NCBI GenBank assembly: GCA_045564915.1
Contig: JBJLGL010000001.1
Location: forward strand, 372,001-436,000
Direction: 5' to 3'
DNA: 64,000 nt
DNA from: JAQWRV01 sp045564915
GTDB lineage: Bacteria > Pseudomonadota > Alphaproteobacteria > Rhodospirillales > Rhodospirillaceae
Within the stretch, counting starts at the first letter, position 1. Each line of letters opens with the position of its first letter. Under the pieces are notes generated by a model. That model saw only the letters and a program-made list of their open reading frames with translations. It ran no database searches and was not told the DNA's origin. Positions 34,784 to 44,622 of the stretch are shown in pieces. Made by a program: the position numbers and the translations under genes.

Positions 34784-36310
34784 ATGTTGTTTCTCAAGCT
34801 CTTATTCGCCATCGTAATGCCGACTGCAGCCGCGCCTATTACTTCGTCTATGGAATGTTTCCTGGCTGGGGAAACCGCCGGGGTGAGGTTGGCTAGTTGC
34901 GACAAGATCATCATGGATAAAAGCCTTGATGAGGCCCTGCGAGCACGAGCGTTGTTATCTCGCGCCGCAATGCGTCGCGCCGAACAGGACCATAAAGGTG
35001 CCCTAGCCGATATAAACGCTGCATTTGCGATCGGCGGTGGGGATACGGCAGCACGACTGGAGCGCGCCCGCCTGCTCAATCGCTTAGGGCAGTCAGAAGA
35101 GGCTATTAATGAGCTAGATTTGGTCACGGGAGAAGATCCGTCTTTAGGGGAGGCGTATACCTTGCGTGCTGACATTTTAATGAGTCTAGGTCAGACAGAC
35201 CGTGCCATGAAAAACCTAGCCCAAGCTAGGCGTCTTCACCCAGATGACCCAAGACTATTTAGCTTGCGTGGTCTAATTTTTCTTCGCACGGGTGATGCTA
35301 AATCCGCTGTGGGTGAGCTCAAACAGGCGTATGAGCTGGCACCAGGTAACCTGGGAATACTAAGGCTCTTGGGGACGGCCCTTCTAAGAGACGGACAACC
35401 AATAGCAGCAATACTTGCTTTTGATGATCTCATAATAAATGCGCCAGATAACTTAGATTTCCGCATGCTGCGTGCCACAGCACATGGCCAGGTTAAGAAT
35501 TATAAAGCCGCTATTGCGGATTATACGGAGGCACTCAAAGCGCAGCCGGACAATTTAAAAGCACGAGAGGCACGCGGTATTGCCAGTCTATTCAATAGTA
35601 ACGCGCGCGCGGCGGAAGAAGATTTTAACATACTGTTGGCACTCTACCCAGCTAATCAGCGTATGAGTTTGTTTCGCGGTAGCGCCCGCTTTGCGCTGCA
35701 AGACTATGCTGGAGCAGAAGAAGACTTCAATAACGTACTAAAAGAATTTCCTAACGACGCCGATACACGCCTAAACCGCGGCCTTGCGCGTTTAGCTATG
35801 GGCCGCCCAAATGAAGCTATCCAGGACTTCAATGTCTCCCTAATCAGAGAGCCAAATTCAGAACTCGCACAACGACGACGCGCGCAGGCCTATCTGCTAA
35901 CTGGTCAGTTTACCGAGTCCTTATCCGACTTTGATTCCTTACCAGCGCCTCGTCCTGCAGATGCTATATGGCGCTTCATAGCCGCAAAACGGTCTGGCAC
36001 ACAAGACGCACTCGAAACATTGCAGCGTATGACTAAGGGTATTGATCCCAATGTCTGGCCGGGAGCCCTAATTGATGGATTAGAAGGACAGGCCCCAATC
36101 GCAATTGTCATAGCTGAGGCTGGACGTGACCCTGTGTATTCAGCAGCACGAATAACGGAGACACAGTTTGTACTCGGTCAATTAGCCCTGGCTAACAACC
36201 AATTTGATCTAGCGCAGGAAAGCTTTGAAAACGCCATTAATATCGGCACTAGCGACCTGATTGAGTATCAGGGTGCAGCATTAGAACTGCAGCGGCTTGT
36301 TCGGGACTGA
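34784..36310 (+). CDS. Exported tetratricopeptide-repeat protein
   Basis: A 508-residue protein with an N-terminal signal-like segment (MLFLKLLFAIVMPTAAAP) followed by an array of TPR units from about residue 50 to 400. Examples are ALADINAAFAIGGG, AIADYTEALKAQPDN, AEEDFNNVLKEFPND and AIQDFNVSLIREPN. TPR arrays form curved helical scaffolds for protein binding. The C-terminal 100 residues are also helical (LALANNQFDLAQESFENAI). It probably acts in the periplasm; the partner is unknown. It stands alone between polA and a convergent monooxygenase. Confidence 0.85.
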   Translation: MLFLKLLFAIVMPTAAAPITSSMECFLAGETAGVRLASCDKIIMDKSLDEALRARALLSRAAMRRAEQDHKGALADINAAFAIGGGDTAARLERARLLNRLGQSEEAINELDLVTGEDPSLGEAYTLRADILMSLGQTDRAMKNLAQARRLHPDDPRLFSLRGLIFLRTGDAKSAVGELKQAYELAPGNLGILRLLGTALLRDGQPIAAILAFDDLIINAPDNLDFRMLRATAHGQVKNYKAAIADYTEALKAQPDNLKAREARGIASLFNSNARAAEEDFNILLALYPANQRMSLFRGSARFALQDYAGAEEDFNNVLKEFPNDADTRLNRGLARLAMGRPNEAIQDFNVSLIREPNSELAQRRRAQAYLLTGQFTESLSDFDSLPAPRPADAIWRFIAAKRSGTQDALETLQRMTKGIDPNVWPGALIDGLEGQAPIAIVIAEAGRDPVYSAARITETQFVLGQLALANNQFDLAQESFENAINIGTSDLIEYQGAALELQRLVRD

Positions 36311-36370
36311 TCTGAGATTTACGTATCGTCATAAGTGAGTCTTAAAGCTACAAGAAAATTATCATAGTTG

Positions 36371-37546
36371 TCAGATCTCTATCTTCATGGCGTTATAGAT
36401 AAACTCGTCATTCATCCCGGCCTTAGGATCCTTTGCCCGGTCATTGGGATCGGCACTCATGTAGGTTTTGCCGCGCTCAAGTGACTTTACGTGGAACTTG
36501 TTAGCGCGAACTAGACGGGCCTTTTCATATCGAACGAATGCTGTCTGCCAGTTGCCATCTTCCGCCTCAAAGCAGCGAGCGAGAATGGCGGCGTCTTCAA
36601 ACGCCATGCCTGCGCCCATGCCATAAAAAGGAGTCATCGGGTGCGCAGCATCGCCCAGCAAAACCACTCGACCACAGATCCAACTGTCAAGTGGCTTACG
36701 ACTGTGCAATGCCCAGCGCAAGCAGCGGCCATTGGGAGATGCTTTGATTATACGTTGTACATCTTTGTGATAATCACTTAAGTGGTCTAGCACTTCAATA
36801 ACACTAGTCCAGTCGTTCCAACTTTCCTGCCCAGTAGCCTGTGGATGGTAGGCGTTGGCAACCCAATTAACTTGACGGCCATGACGCAGCGGATAACGCG
36901 CGAACATGCGGCCCTCGGACGGATAGCTGGCAAAGTGCGGTACAACACTAAGGCCAGGCACAGCGTCAGCATCAACCAGACCACGCCAAGTCAAAAAGCC
37001 TGTATACGTCGGAGGCTGAGTTGCAAAAAGTGTGTCCCGCACGACAGACTTCAAACCGTCAGATGCTATAACAACATCACAGCTCTCTGAATTTCCATTG
37101 GCAAAATGAAGAGTTACGCCGCCATCGCATTGCTCAATATCCTTTAATAGGTGGTTAAGCCGCAACGAATCCACACCTTGCTTGAATGCATTCTCCAAAA
37201 CCTTGTGTAGGTCAGCGCGATGCATATGACGTGTAAGTGCACCCTGTTGTCTAATAGCATCTTCCAAGCTTCGTTCCGTAAATCGTATACGCTCTCCAGT
37301 CTTATAGTGATTTGTGCCGAAGGTAGTTGACCCATCCGCGTAGGCTTGCACTGCGCCTTCCAAGCCCAACTCATTAAGAATCAAAGTAATATTAGGCCCG
37401 ACCGTAATTCCAGCACCAATTTCCCCGAGTTGAGGCGATTGTTCAAAAACTGTGATGTTGTAAAAACCGCGTTTTTGCAACGCTACCGCTGCGGCCATAC
37501 CACCTAGGCCCGCACCAACAATCCCTATTCTGATATCCTGGCCCAT
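36371..37546 (-). CDS. FAD-dependent monooxygenase (salicylate / 3-hydroxybenzoate hydroxylase-like), second copy
   Basis: A 391-residue group A flavoprotein monooxygenase with IGIVGAGLGGMAAAVALQKRG, DVVIASDGLKSVVRDTLF, VVLLGDAAHPMTPFYGMGAGMAFEDA and HMHRADLHKVL. It is paralogous to the gene at 11231; both share the HRADLHxxL segment and the same domain order. It likely hydroxylates an aromatic or hydroxylated acid with NAD(P)H and O2. TAGGGA lies just upstream of the ATG. It is not embedded in the first catabolic cluster. The RraA-like gene lies downstream of its start on the opposite strand. Confidence 0.87.
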   Translation of the reverse strand: MGQDIRIGIVGAGLGGMAAAVALQKRGFYNITVFEQSPQLGEIGAGITVGPNITLILNELGLEGAVQAYADGSTTFGTNHYKTGERIRFTERSLEDAIRQQGALTRHMHRADLHKVLENAFKQGVDSLRLNHLLKDIEQCDGGVTLHFANGNSESCDVVIASDGLKSVVRDTLFATQPPTYTGFLTWRGLVDADAVPGLSVVPHFASYPSEGRMFARYPLRHGRQVNWVANAYHPQATGQESWNDWTSVIEVLDHLSDYHKDVQRIIKASPNGRCLRWALHSRKPLDSWICGRVVLLGDAAHPMTPFYGMGAGMAFEDAAILARCFEAEDGNWQTAFVRYEKARLVRANKFHVKSLERGKTYMSADPNDRAKDPKAGMNDEFIYNAMKIEI

Positions 37547-37599
37547 TCCCTACGACTCGACTACCTTTCTACTAAGAAGGCAGACATTAATAAGCACGG

Positions 37600-37797
37600 T
37601 TAGGGCTCACCCTTGAATTTTTTTAAAGCACGCCGGACTGCACGACCAGCTTCATAAGCGCGGTCTTGCTTGCCAGCAATGTACTTTGCTTCCTTAGCCA
37701 CCCCCCTAGCAACACGGGCCGCCTTTTCTCGTGCGGCCGGATCGGAAGCAATTCTTTTTACCACCTGGCGGGCCAATTGACGAAGCAAAATAGACAT
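37600..37797 (-). CDS. Small basic conserved hypothetical protein
   Basis: A 65-residue Arg/Lys/Ala-rich, probably fully helical protein (LLRQLARQVVKRIASDP, then AREKAARVARGVAKEA). Short proteins of this style are common in alphaproteobacteria, but I know no function. It lies 53 bases upstream of the FAD monooxygenase on the same strand. No good ribosome site is seen, so the call is moderate. Confidence 0.5.
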   Translation of the reverse strand: MSILLRQLARQVVKRIASDPAAREKAARVARGVAKEAKYIAGKQDRAYEAGRAVRRALKKFKGEP

Positions 37798-37902
37798 GTG
37801 CTATATTATCCAACCCAGCCTCAACTTGCCAGTGTGATGTCTGAGCAGAGGTTTAATATAAAATAGGTAACATTAAACCCTTAACACGGAGTTAGTCGGA
37901 TC

Positions 37903-38532
37903 TTGGCCCAAGATAAGATTATTGCAGCTCTTGAGAAACTGCCAACAGCAACTTTGTCGGAGGCTACAGCTGCGCCATGCGACCTGCCTCCGTCAGTGCG
38001 CTGTATGGTGCCAGGCTCTCGCATGGTCGGAATCGCGTTTACCGTTCGATGCCCTTTAGGTGACAATACTGCTGTAACCCGCGCAGTCGACCTCGCTCCA
38101 CCGGGAAGCGTGATAGTCATAGATTGCGGGGGGCCAGCAAGAACAGCCATGTGGGGTGAGACCGCTACATTTGCTAGCCAGTTGAAAGGGATAGCTGGCT
38201 GCGTCACTAATGGAGCAATTCGTGATATCGATGCGATTGTTCAGATGGGATTTCCCGTTTTCGCGGACGGCCTATCACTGCGCGGATCCACCAAAGGTCA
38301 GGAGGGAGAAACAGAGGTGAATATCATTATCGGAGATATTGCTATCCAGCCCGGAGACTTTGTTTGCGGCGATGCTGACGGAGTAGTGCTGATCTCAGCA
38401 AGGGATGTAGACGTCGTTCTTAATGTAGCTAACCACATGCTAACCGAGGAACAAAGCCGTAATGAGCGTATCAAAGCAGGAACGCCTTTGGCCGATATTC
38501 TTGCAGAGTCCGGCAACCGCAAGAGGCCGTGA
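37903..38532 (+). CDS. RraA-family aldolase-like protein
   Basis: A 209-residue RraA/HMG-aldolase-fold protein. The active-site segments are VIDCGGPARTAMWGETATFASQLKGIAGCVTNGAIRD, carrying the glycine-rich loop and Arg-Asp pair, and GDFVCGDADGVVLI. Relatives are 4-hydroxy-4-methyl-2-oxoglutarate / 4-carboxy-4-hydroxy-2-oxoadipate aldolases, oxaloacetate decarboxylases and the RNase E regulator RraA. Given nearby aromatic hydroxylase genes, an aldolase role is plausible but unproven. It appears to start at TTG (37903), because no suitable ATG precedes the conserved core. Confidence 0.82.
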   Translation: MAQDKIIAALEKLPTATLSEATAAPCDLPPSVRCMVPGSRMVGIAFTVRCPLGDNTAVTRAVDLAPPGSVIVIDCGGPARTAMWGETATFASQLKGIAGCVTNGAIRDIDAIVQMGFPVFADGLSLRGSTKGQEGETEVNIIIGDIAIQPGDFVCGDADGVVLISARDVDVVLNVANHMLTEEQSRNERIKAGTPLADILAESGNRKRP

Positions 38533-38596
38533 GACCTGCATGTATTCTTTAGAAATTTCCCAGACCACTAATAGAATATTACAGATATGTAATTCT

Positions 38597-40093
38597 CTAT
38601 CCGCCTGATAAAACGCCGGGCAACATGCCAAATATCTGCTCAGTCAGGGTATAGGACGCAGCTACTAAGACAAAAATACTGACTAAATTGAGCCAGAAGC
38701 CAGCACGGGCCATTTGGGGAATAGTAACTTGACCTGAACCGAAGACGATGGCGTTAGGAGGAGTGCCCGACGGCAACATAAAAGCACAGCTTGCAGCCAA
38801 AGCGGCAGGAACACAGAAAGTTAAGGGGTTTTCTCCTGTGGCTACAGCAGCAGTAGCAAGCAAAGGCAAGAGCATTGCCGTGGTCGCTGTGTTAGATGTT
38901 ACTTCTGTAAGGAAAACAACGGCAGTAACAATCGCAAGCAAAAGAATCAGCGCAGGAATACCTCCCCAGCCGGCCATAGCTGTACCAATCCAATCCGACA
39001 ATCCTGAGGCTTCAGCAGCCCCAGCCAAACTGAGCCCACCTCCAAATATAAGCAGTACTCCCCAAGGTAATCTACTGGCCCACTCCCAGTTCAGAACACC
39101 ATCACCAATTCTTTTTCGGCTAGGGATAATAAATAAGGATAGGGCGATAAATATAGCAATGCCGGCATCACTGAGGCGAAGCCAAGGAAATAGGTCAGTC
39201 AAGATAGGACGAAAGACCCAGAGAAATGCCGCTGAGGCAAAGGCTATTGCGACCATTCTTTCACCATGAGAGACCGGGCCTAACTTTGACCGAGCTGTAT
39301 CTAATATAGCGGCCACCCCATCCACATGCGTATTAGGCATTGGATAAAATATCCGGGTAAGGAGGAGCCATGTTAAAAAAAGAAGTACAGTGCTTATAGG
39401 CAAACCCACCATCATCCAGTCAGAAAAACCTATGTTGACACCATAGGTTTCATCAAAGTAAGCAGCTAGCAAGGCGTTAGGTGGCGTACCAACAAGAGTT
39501 GCGAGACCACCGACATTTGCACCATAGGCTACGGCTAGAACTAGTGCCGTATTAAATCCAGGTAATTTCTGATCTTCTAGTGAGTCAGCCTTGAGTAAAG
39601 CCAAGACTGACAAGGCGATGGGCAGCATCATCATGGTAGTAGCGGTGTTGCTAACCCACATAGACAAGAGCGCAGTGGATATCATAAACCCGCCCACCAA
39701 ATTACGGGCCCGAGTTCCGGTAATCGACAACAGCGCCAGTGCAATCCGCGTATGCAAACCCCACCGCTGCATAGCAAGAGCGATCATGAACCCACCCATA
39801 AAAAGGAAGATTAATGGGTTAGCATAGGGCGCTGCGGCAGTGCCAATATCAACAACATTAAGTAAAGGAAAAAGCGCGAGAGGAAGCAATCCGGTAGCGA
39901 AGACTGGCAGCGCTTCTGTGAGCCACCATGTGGCCATGAGAACTACCACAGCAGCAGCGCGCCAACCAGCGCCGCTAAGGCCAGCCGGCGGCTCCGACAA
40001 CAAGATAAAAGCGAATAGCACGGCACCCAGCAGCAAACCAATGCGCTGCCGGGATAGACCACTATGCCGCTCCTCAATTTCGGTTGCAGCCAT
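38597..40093 (-). CDS. DASS-family (SLC13-like) sodium:dicarboxylate/sulfate symporter
   Basis: A 498-residue inner-membrane transporter with about a dozen hydrophobic segments. Family landmarks include WWLTEALPVFATGLLPLALFP, FMGGFMIALAMQRWGLH, VSNTATTMMMLPIA, GANVGGLATLVGTPPNALL and, in the second half, TEVTSNTATTAMLLPL and LPSGTPPNAIVFGSG. The paired SNT motifs with Thr-Pro-Pro-Asn are the sodium- and carboxylate-binding sites. It takes up C4-dicarboxylates or sulfate. GGAAGAG precedes the ATG at 40093; a TTG at 40117 is less likely. It lies next to pckA on the same strand, fitting growth on gluconeogenic acids. Confidence 0.9.
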   Translation of the reverse strand: MAATEIEERHSGLSRQRIGLLLGAVLFAFILLSEPPAGLSGAGWRAAAVVVLMATWWLTEALPVFATGLLPLALFPLLNVVDIGTAAAPYANPLIFLFMGGFMIALAMQRWGLHTRIALALLSITGTRARNLVGGFMISTALLSMWVSNTATTMMMLPIALSVLALLKADSLEDQKLPGFNTALVLAVAYGANVGGLATLVGTPPNALLAAYFDETYGVNIGFSDWMMVGLPISTVLLFLTWLLLTRIFYPMPNTHVDGVAAILDTARSKLGPVSHGERMVAIAFASAAFLWVFRPILTDLFPWLRLSDAGIAIFIALSLFIIPSRKRIGDGVLNWEWASRLPWGVLLIFGGGLSLAGAAEASGLSDWIGTAMAGWGGIPALILLLAIVTAVVFLTEVTSNTATTAMLLPLLATAAVATGENPLTFCVPAALAASCAFMLPSGTPPNAIVFGSGQVTIPQMARAGFWLNLVSIFVLVAASYTLTEQIFGMLPGVLSGG

Positions 40094-40237
40094 TACGCTC
40101 TTCCAGTCCCGCAGCAATCCCTGAATGTCTCGTATTAATAGACCAAACCCATCTATCGGAATATGACATTATTCAGGAATAGCGAATGACAGAATAAATC
40201 CTGTTAGCCAATCAGACAAAACTCCACCAGAATAAAA

Positions 40238-41845
40238 TTAGGCAATAGCTCGAATAGCGCAAGCGGCCACCCGTTTATCCACATGGTCAGCAAACTGTTC
40301 AAAATTGTGTTCGAACCGCCGCGCCACATCTTGGGCGACCGAGTCATATTCTGCTTGGTCTTTCCAGGTCGACTTGGGCTGCAGCACATCATCAGGCACA
40401 CCAGGGCAGGATGCCGGCACCAATAGACCGAAGTTTGGATCTAGATTTAATTCAACCGATGCTAGTGCACCATCAAGCGCCGCGTTAAGCATGGCGCGAG
40501 TATGTATAATCGGCATGCGTTGACCGACGCCGTATCCACCCCCGGACCAGCCCGTATTAACTAGCCAGCAAGTGGCTCCCGTTTTCTCCATCTTCTCGCC
40601 CAATAGTTTAGCATAAACGGTAGGGTGACGCGGCATGAAGGGGGCGCCGAAGCAGGTAGAGAATGCTGCCTGCGGTTCCTTTATGCCCTTCTCAGTACCC
40701 GCCACCTTTGCAGTGTACCCGGACAAAAAGTGATACATAGCCTGTTCTGGACTTAATTTAGAAATCGGCGGCAACACACCAAAGGCATCAGCTGTCAGCA
40801 TGATAATATTTTTTGGTAAAGGCCCAGAGCCGGTGTCTGAAGTATTGGGGATAAACTCAATAGGGTATGAGGCCCGGGTATTTTCAGTCAGCGTGTCATT
40901 ATCAAGATCAAGTTCACGTGTGCGAGGGTCCATAAACACATTCTCAAGAATCGTACCAAAACGGCGCGTAGTAGCATAAATTTCTGGCTCAGCTTCCTCT
41001 GAAAGATTGATGACCTTTGCATAACAGCCTCCCTCAAAGTTGAACACACCACTATCGCTCCAGCCGTGTTCATCGTCGCCAATAAGAACGCGAGACGCAT
41101 CAGCCGATAAGGTTGTCTTGCCTGTGCCGGAAAGGCCGAAGAATATAGCACTATTGCCATCCTGACCTACGTTTGCGGAACAGTGCATTGGCAAGACACC
41201 TCTAGCTGGCAGTATATAATTAAGTATCGAAAAGACTGACTTCTTAATTTCCCCCGCATAAACGGTGCCACCAATGATCACCAGTTTCTTGGAAAAGTTG
41301 ACGACAACAAAAACTTCTGAATTGGTGCCATGTAACGCTGGTTCCGCGTGACATGAAGGTGCCTGTAGCACTGTGAATTCTGGCTCAAAGTCTGCAAGAT
41401 CTTCATCAATTGGCTGAATAAACATATTTCGAGCAAAAAGGTTGTGCCATGCATTCTCATTAATAACCCGCACACGTAGGCGACTGTTAGGATCAGCACC
41501 AGCGTAACAATCTTGTACAAAAAAATCCTTGCTAGAGAGGTGTCCTAGGATTTTCTCGTGGAGGGCATTGAAGTTTTCTGAGGTCATCGGTGCATTGATC
41601 TTACCCCAGTCAATAGAGGCTTCGGTTTCAGAATCTTTAACAATAAATTTGTCGTTAGGTGACCTACCAGTATGCTGACCAGTCAGGCAAACGAGAGCCC
41701 CATCCCTCGACAAATTACCCTCACCACGGGTCACTGCTTTTTCTACTAGATCTGCAGAACTAAGGTTCCAATAAACCGTGCCTGATGGGGACAACCCATT
41801 TTTTTCTACCCCGAATGAACTGATCACATTACAGGTGTTCTGCAC
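40238..41845 (-). CDS. pckA: Phosphoenolpyruvate carboxykinase (ATP)
   Basis: A 535-residue ATP-dependent PEPCK that makes PEP from oxaloacetate in gluconeogenesis. It has TGQHTGRSPNDKFIV, MHCSANVG, FFGLSGTGKTTLSAD (P-loop), IGDDEHGWSD and FEGGCYAKVINLS. The frame is open to a GTG at 41902, but a GTG at 41845 is preferred: GGGAG lies seven bases upstream and the N-terminus then has the usual length before VYWNLS. It is divergent from the chvI-type regulator, a classic alphaproteobacterial arrangement in which ChvI often controls pckA. Direct repeats lie in the shared intergenic region. Confidence 0.95.
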   Translation of the reverse strand: MQNTCNVISSFGVEKNGLSPSGTVYWNLSSADLVEKAVTRGEGNLSRDGALVCLTGQHTGRSPNDKFIVKDSETEASIDWGKINAPMTSENFNALHEKILGHLSSKDFFVQDCYAGADPNSRLRVRVINENAWHNLFARNMFIQPIDEDLADFEPEFTVLQAPSCHAEPALHGTNSEVFVVVNFSKKLVIIGGTVYAGEIKKSVFSILNYILPARGVLPMHCSANVGQDGNSAIFFGLSGTGKTTLSADASRVLIGDDEHGWSDSGVFNFEGGCYAKVINLSEEAEPEIYATTRRFGTILENVFMDPRTRELDLDNDTLTENTRASYPIEFIPNTSDTGSGPLPKNIIMLTADAFGVLPPISKLSPEQAMYHFLSGYTAKVAGTEKGIKEPQAAFSTCFGAPFMPRHPTVYAKLLGEKMEKTGATCWLVNTGWSGGGYGVGQRMPIIHTRAMLNAALDGALASVELNLDPNFGLLVPASCPGVPDDVLQPKSTWKDQAEYDSVAQDVARRFEHNFEQFADHVDKRVAACAIRAIA

Positions 41846-42185
41846 GGCAAAGCTCCCAAACAAACTACATAAAGCAAGGTCGGCCTGAATGGACTTCTCC
41901 ACGCAACCGGCTTAGTCTCGAGCTTTACATACCGTCTCGGTGAAGACGACGCAACCGGCAGAATCCGGGTTTTTAGGCCAGAAAAGGGGATACGGCACCC
42001 GAACTAATTGCGGCAAGAATCAGGCAGGTTTAGACCCAATTCTTGCCACAATGGCGGTATGATATGTTCTCAGCCTGTCGAAATGCAGACAATTTGGAAG
42101 AATGCGCACTTATTCATTAACTCAAAATGCCCACGAGTCAGCCTAGGACGCCGCGCGCATTGGCTTTACTGAAAGGGGTGCTGAG
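41846..42185. promoter_or_regulatory. Divergent pckA / chvI control region
   Basis: This 340-base stretch separates two outward-reading genes. It carries an exact 11-base direct repeat, ACGCAACCGGC, at 41901-41911 and 41949-41959, on the pckA side. The spacing of 48 bases start-to-start makes a regulator-binding role possible. AAAGGGGTG just before 42186 serves the chvI ribosome site. I see no clear sigma-70 hexamers. Confidence 0.45.
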
Positions 42186-42890
42186 ATGACCCACAAGATC
42201 GCCTTAGTCGACGATGACCGAAATATCCTTGCCTCTGTCTCCATTGTGCTAAAACAGGAAGGCTTCGAGGTGGTCACCTATGAAGACGGCTCTCAGGCGT
42301 TACACGGCCTGATGGGAAGCCCGGTCGACCTAGCAATTCTTGATATCAAGATGCCTCGTATGGATGGTATTGAACTGTTCCAACAGCTTCAGAATAAAGC
42401 TCCGACTCCAGCCATTTTCCTTACATCTAAGGATGATGAGGTTGATGAATTACTTGGTCTACGTATAGGAGCTGACGACTACGTCAAAAAACCATTTTCT
42501 CAGCGGCTCTTAATCGAGCGAATTAAAGCTGTTATTCGGCGTATTGAAGCCAAAAATGGAACCATGTCAGGAGCCTCAGCAGACTGTATAACTCGCGGCC
42601 AATTGCTCCTTGAGCCTGCTCAACATTTATGTTTGTGGCGAGAAAAACCGGTCAACCTAACAGTGACGGAGTTCCTAATAATGCAGGCGCTGGCCACTCG
42701 ACCTGGCCACGTCAAAAGCCGGGATCAATTGATTGATGCCGCCTACGGCGAAAATATTTATGTGGATGACCGAACCATCGATAGTCATATCAAGCGCTTA
42801 CGTAGGAAATTCCGGGATGTTGACGAGGCTTTCGCCAACATCGAAACTCTTTATGGCTTAGGTTACAAATACCGCGAAGCTGGAACCTGA
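42186..42890 (+). CDS. chvI: ChvI-type response regulator
   Basis: A 234-residue OmpR-family regulator. The receiver domain has the acidic pocket LVDDD, phosphoacceptor Asp53 (LAILDIKMPRMDG), the Thr/Ser switch FLTSKDDE and the Lys in VKKPF. The C-terminal winged helix carries LTVTEFLIMQALATRPGHVKSRDQLID and DRTIDSHIKRLRRKFR. ChvI is the essential acid and envelope-stress regulator of alphaproteobacteria. The gene order pckA-chvI-chvG supports the name. It is 44 bases before chvG. Confidence 0.92.
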   Translation: MTHKIALVDDDRNILASVSIVLKQEGFEVVTYEDGSQALHGLMGSPVDLAILDIKMPRMDGIELFQQLQNKAPTPAIFLTSKDDEVDELLGLRIGADDYVKKPFSQRLLIERIKAVIRRIEAKNGTMSGASADCITRGQLLLEPAQHLCLWREKPVNLTVTEFLIMQALATRPGHVKSRDQLIDAAYGENIYVDDRTIDSHIKRLRRKFRDVDEAFANIETLYGLGYKYREAGT

Positions 42891-42934
42891 TTACCGCAAT
42901 CACTGTTAGCGGCATGAAGCGAAGGACGTAAAGC

Positions 42935-44605
42935 GTGCGCTCCAATCAAGAGTCCAGAATTTCTACAACACTTAAGGACACCGAAAAGCTTCGGTCAAAA
43001 GCCTTGCTGACCCCCCTAACCCGCCGCATCCTAGCCGTCACTTTAGTAGCACCTGTGCTGCTGGGTCTCGGACTGCTCTTTCTCGATGAATACGAAGAGA
43101 GTCTTATTTCTACTGAGATCGATGCTTTACGCACAGAAGGTGAGTTGATAGCAGCGGCAATAGGAGAAGGCGCAGTAGTCATTGAAAGCGAAAACGACGC
43201 CTTCACCACATTCATGCCAGCTGGCGCAAACCGTCGAATCGATTCGCCTACTGCGCGCCAATTAATACGCCGACTTGCTGAGTTGGCAAATGTCCGCGCC
43301 CGTTTGTACGATCGGGGAGGAGTTTTAGTTGCAGACAGCAGCTTGCTCCAAGGCCCAGGGGGTGAAGTCCGGCTCATTGACTTACCGCCACACCAGAATG
43401 GACAGATCTCAGAAATACTGCGGAGAGCCCTAGCGTGGGTTGAAGATTTACTAGGTCTTAGCGTTAGGCTTGAACCCTATATTGAACAGAAAAATGGTAC
43501 TGCATACGATTTTGTAGAAGTTGTAGGCGCTTTGGAACAAGGCGAACCCGGCAACGCCGTAAGGCTAGATCCCGATGGACACAAGATACTTAATGTGGCT
43601 GTGCCGGTGCAGTTTTATAAGCAGGTTGTAGGCGCGGTTCTCGTTTCCGACGGAGATGCTAATCTTGAGCGGCGGCTATTCGAAGTGCGTAGTGCTATTT
43701 TAAACATATTTGCCTGGACCTGCGTCGTAACCTTCCTTTTATCCCTCTATCTCGCCAGCACGATTGCGCGGCCGGTGCGTCGACTAGCTGATGCTGCGAT
43801 GCTAGTCCGTGGCAGCAGCAACAGGTCACACGATATTCCCGATCTGAGCAACCGGGGGGATGAAATTGGGGCGTTATCGACCGCACTTCGAGACATGACT
43901 AGAAGTCTATGGCTACGTATGGATGCGACAGAGCAATTTGCAGCTGATGTAGCGCATGAAATTAAGAATCCACTGACGTCTCTACGAAGTGCTGTAGAAA
44001 CTATTGCCAGGATTCAAGACCCTAATCAGCAGAAGCAGTTAATGAGTATTATTGATGATGACGTTACTCGGCTAGACCGGCTAATCTCAGACATATCAGA
44101 TGCGTCACGCCTAGATGCTGAGTTGTCGCGCGCAGAAACTGAGTCAGTGGATATTAGCACACTTCTAAGAACGCTGGCCCAGATTACCAATGCGAATGAC
44201 AAACCAGACGCTGTGCAAGTAAGCGTCGACATTCCAGTTGGGGATATCTTACTAGTAAACGGCATAGAAGGTCGCTTGGCTCAAGTATTTCGTAATCTAA
44301 TTAGTAATGCTGAGTCATTCAGCCCAAGAGGTGGCAAAATCTTCATTCGTGCCGGCCGCCGGAGCGGGACAGTTTGGATCAGCGTCGCGGATCAAGGACC
44401 AGGCATTTCGAAAGGAAAGGAAAAAGAGATCTTTAGCCGCTTCTATTCCGAGCGACCAGCCAGAGAAAAATTTGGCACGCACTCTGGCCTAGGGCTCTCA
44501 ATTTCAAAACATATTGTAGAAGCTCATCAGGGCACCATAACAGCAGAAAACACTAAGGAGGGTGGTGCATGCTTTCTTGTTCGGCTACCCGCGTTAAAGG
44601 CATAA
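42935..44605 (+). CDS. chvG: ChvG-type sensor histidine kinase
   Basis: A 556-residue membrane histidine kinase. It has a first membrane segment near residues 30-50 (ILAVTLVAPVLLGLGLLFL), a periplasmic sensor domain and a second segment near 250-270 (AILNIFAWTCVVTFLLSLYLAS). HAMP and the H-box DVAHEIKNPLTSLRS follow, then VFRNLISNA (N box), ADQGPGISKGKEKEIF and GLGLSISKHIVEAH (G boxes). GTG start with GAAGGACG upstream. It phosphorylates ChvI. In many relatives hprK follows directly; here a minus-strand transporter gene intervenes. Confidence 0.92.
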   Translation: MRSNQESRISTTLKDTEKLRSKALLTPLTRRILAVTLVAPVLLGLGLLFLDEYEESLISTEIDALRTEGELIAAAIGEGAVVIESENDAFTTFMPAGANRRIDSPTARQLIRRLAELANVRARLYDRGGVLVADSSLLQGPGGEVRLIDLPPHQNGQISEILRRALAWVEDLLGLSVRLEPYIEQKNGTAYDFVEVVGALEQGEPGNAVRLDPDGHKILNVAVPVQFYKQVVGAVLVSDGDANLERRLFEVRSAILNIFAWTCVVTFLLSLYLASTIARPVRRLADAAMLVRGSSNRSHDIPDLSNRGDEIGALSTALRDMTRSLWLRMDATEQFAADVAHEIKNPLTSLRSAVETIARIQDPNQQKQLMSIIDDDVTRLDRLISDISDASRLDAELSRAETESVDISTLLRTLAQITNANDKPDAVQVSVDIPVGDILLVNGIEGRLAQVFRNLISNAESFSPRGGKIFIRAGRRSGTVWISVADQGPGISKGKEKEIFSRFYSERPAREKFGTHSGLGLSISKHIVEAHQGTITAENTKEGGACFLVRLPALKA

Positions 44606-44622
44606 GCCTACCCTACCCTTCA

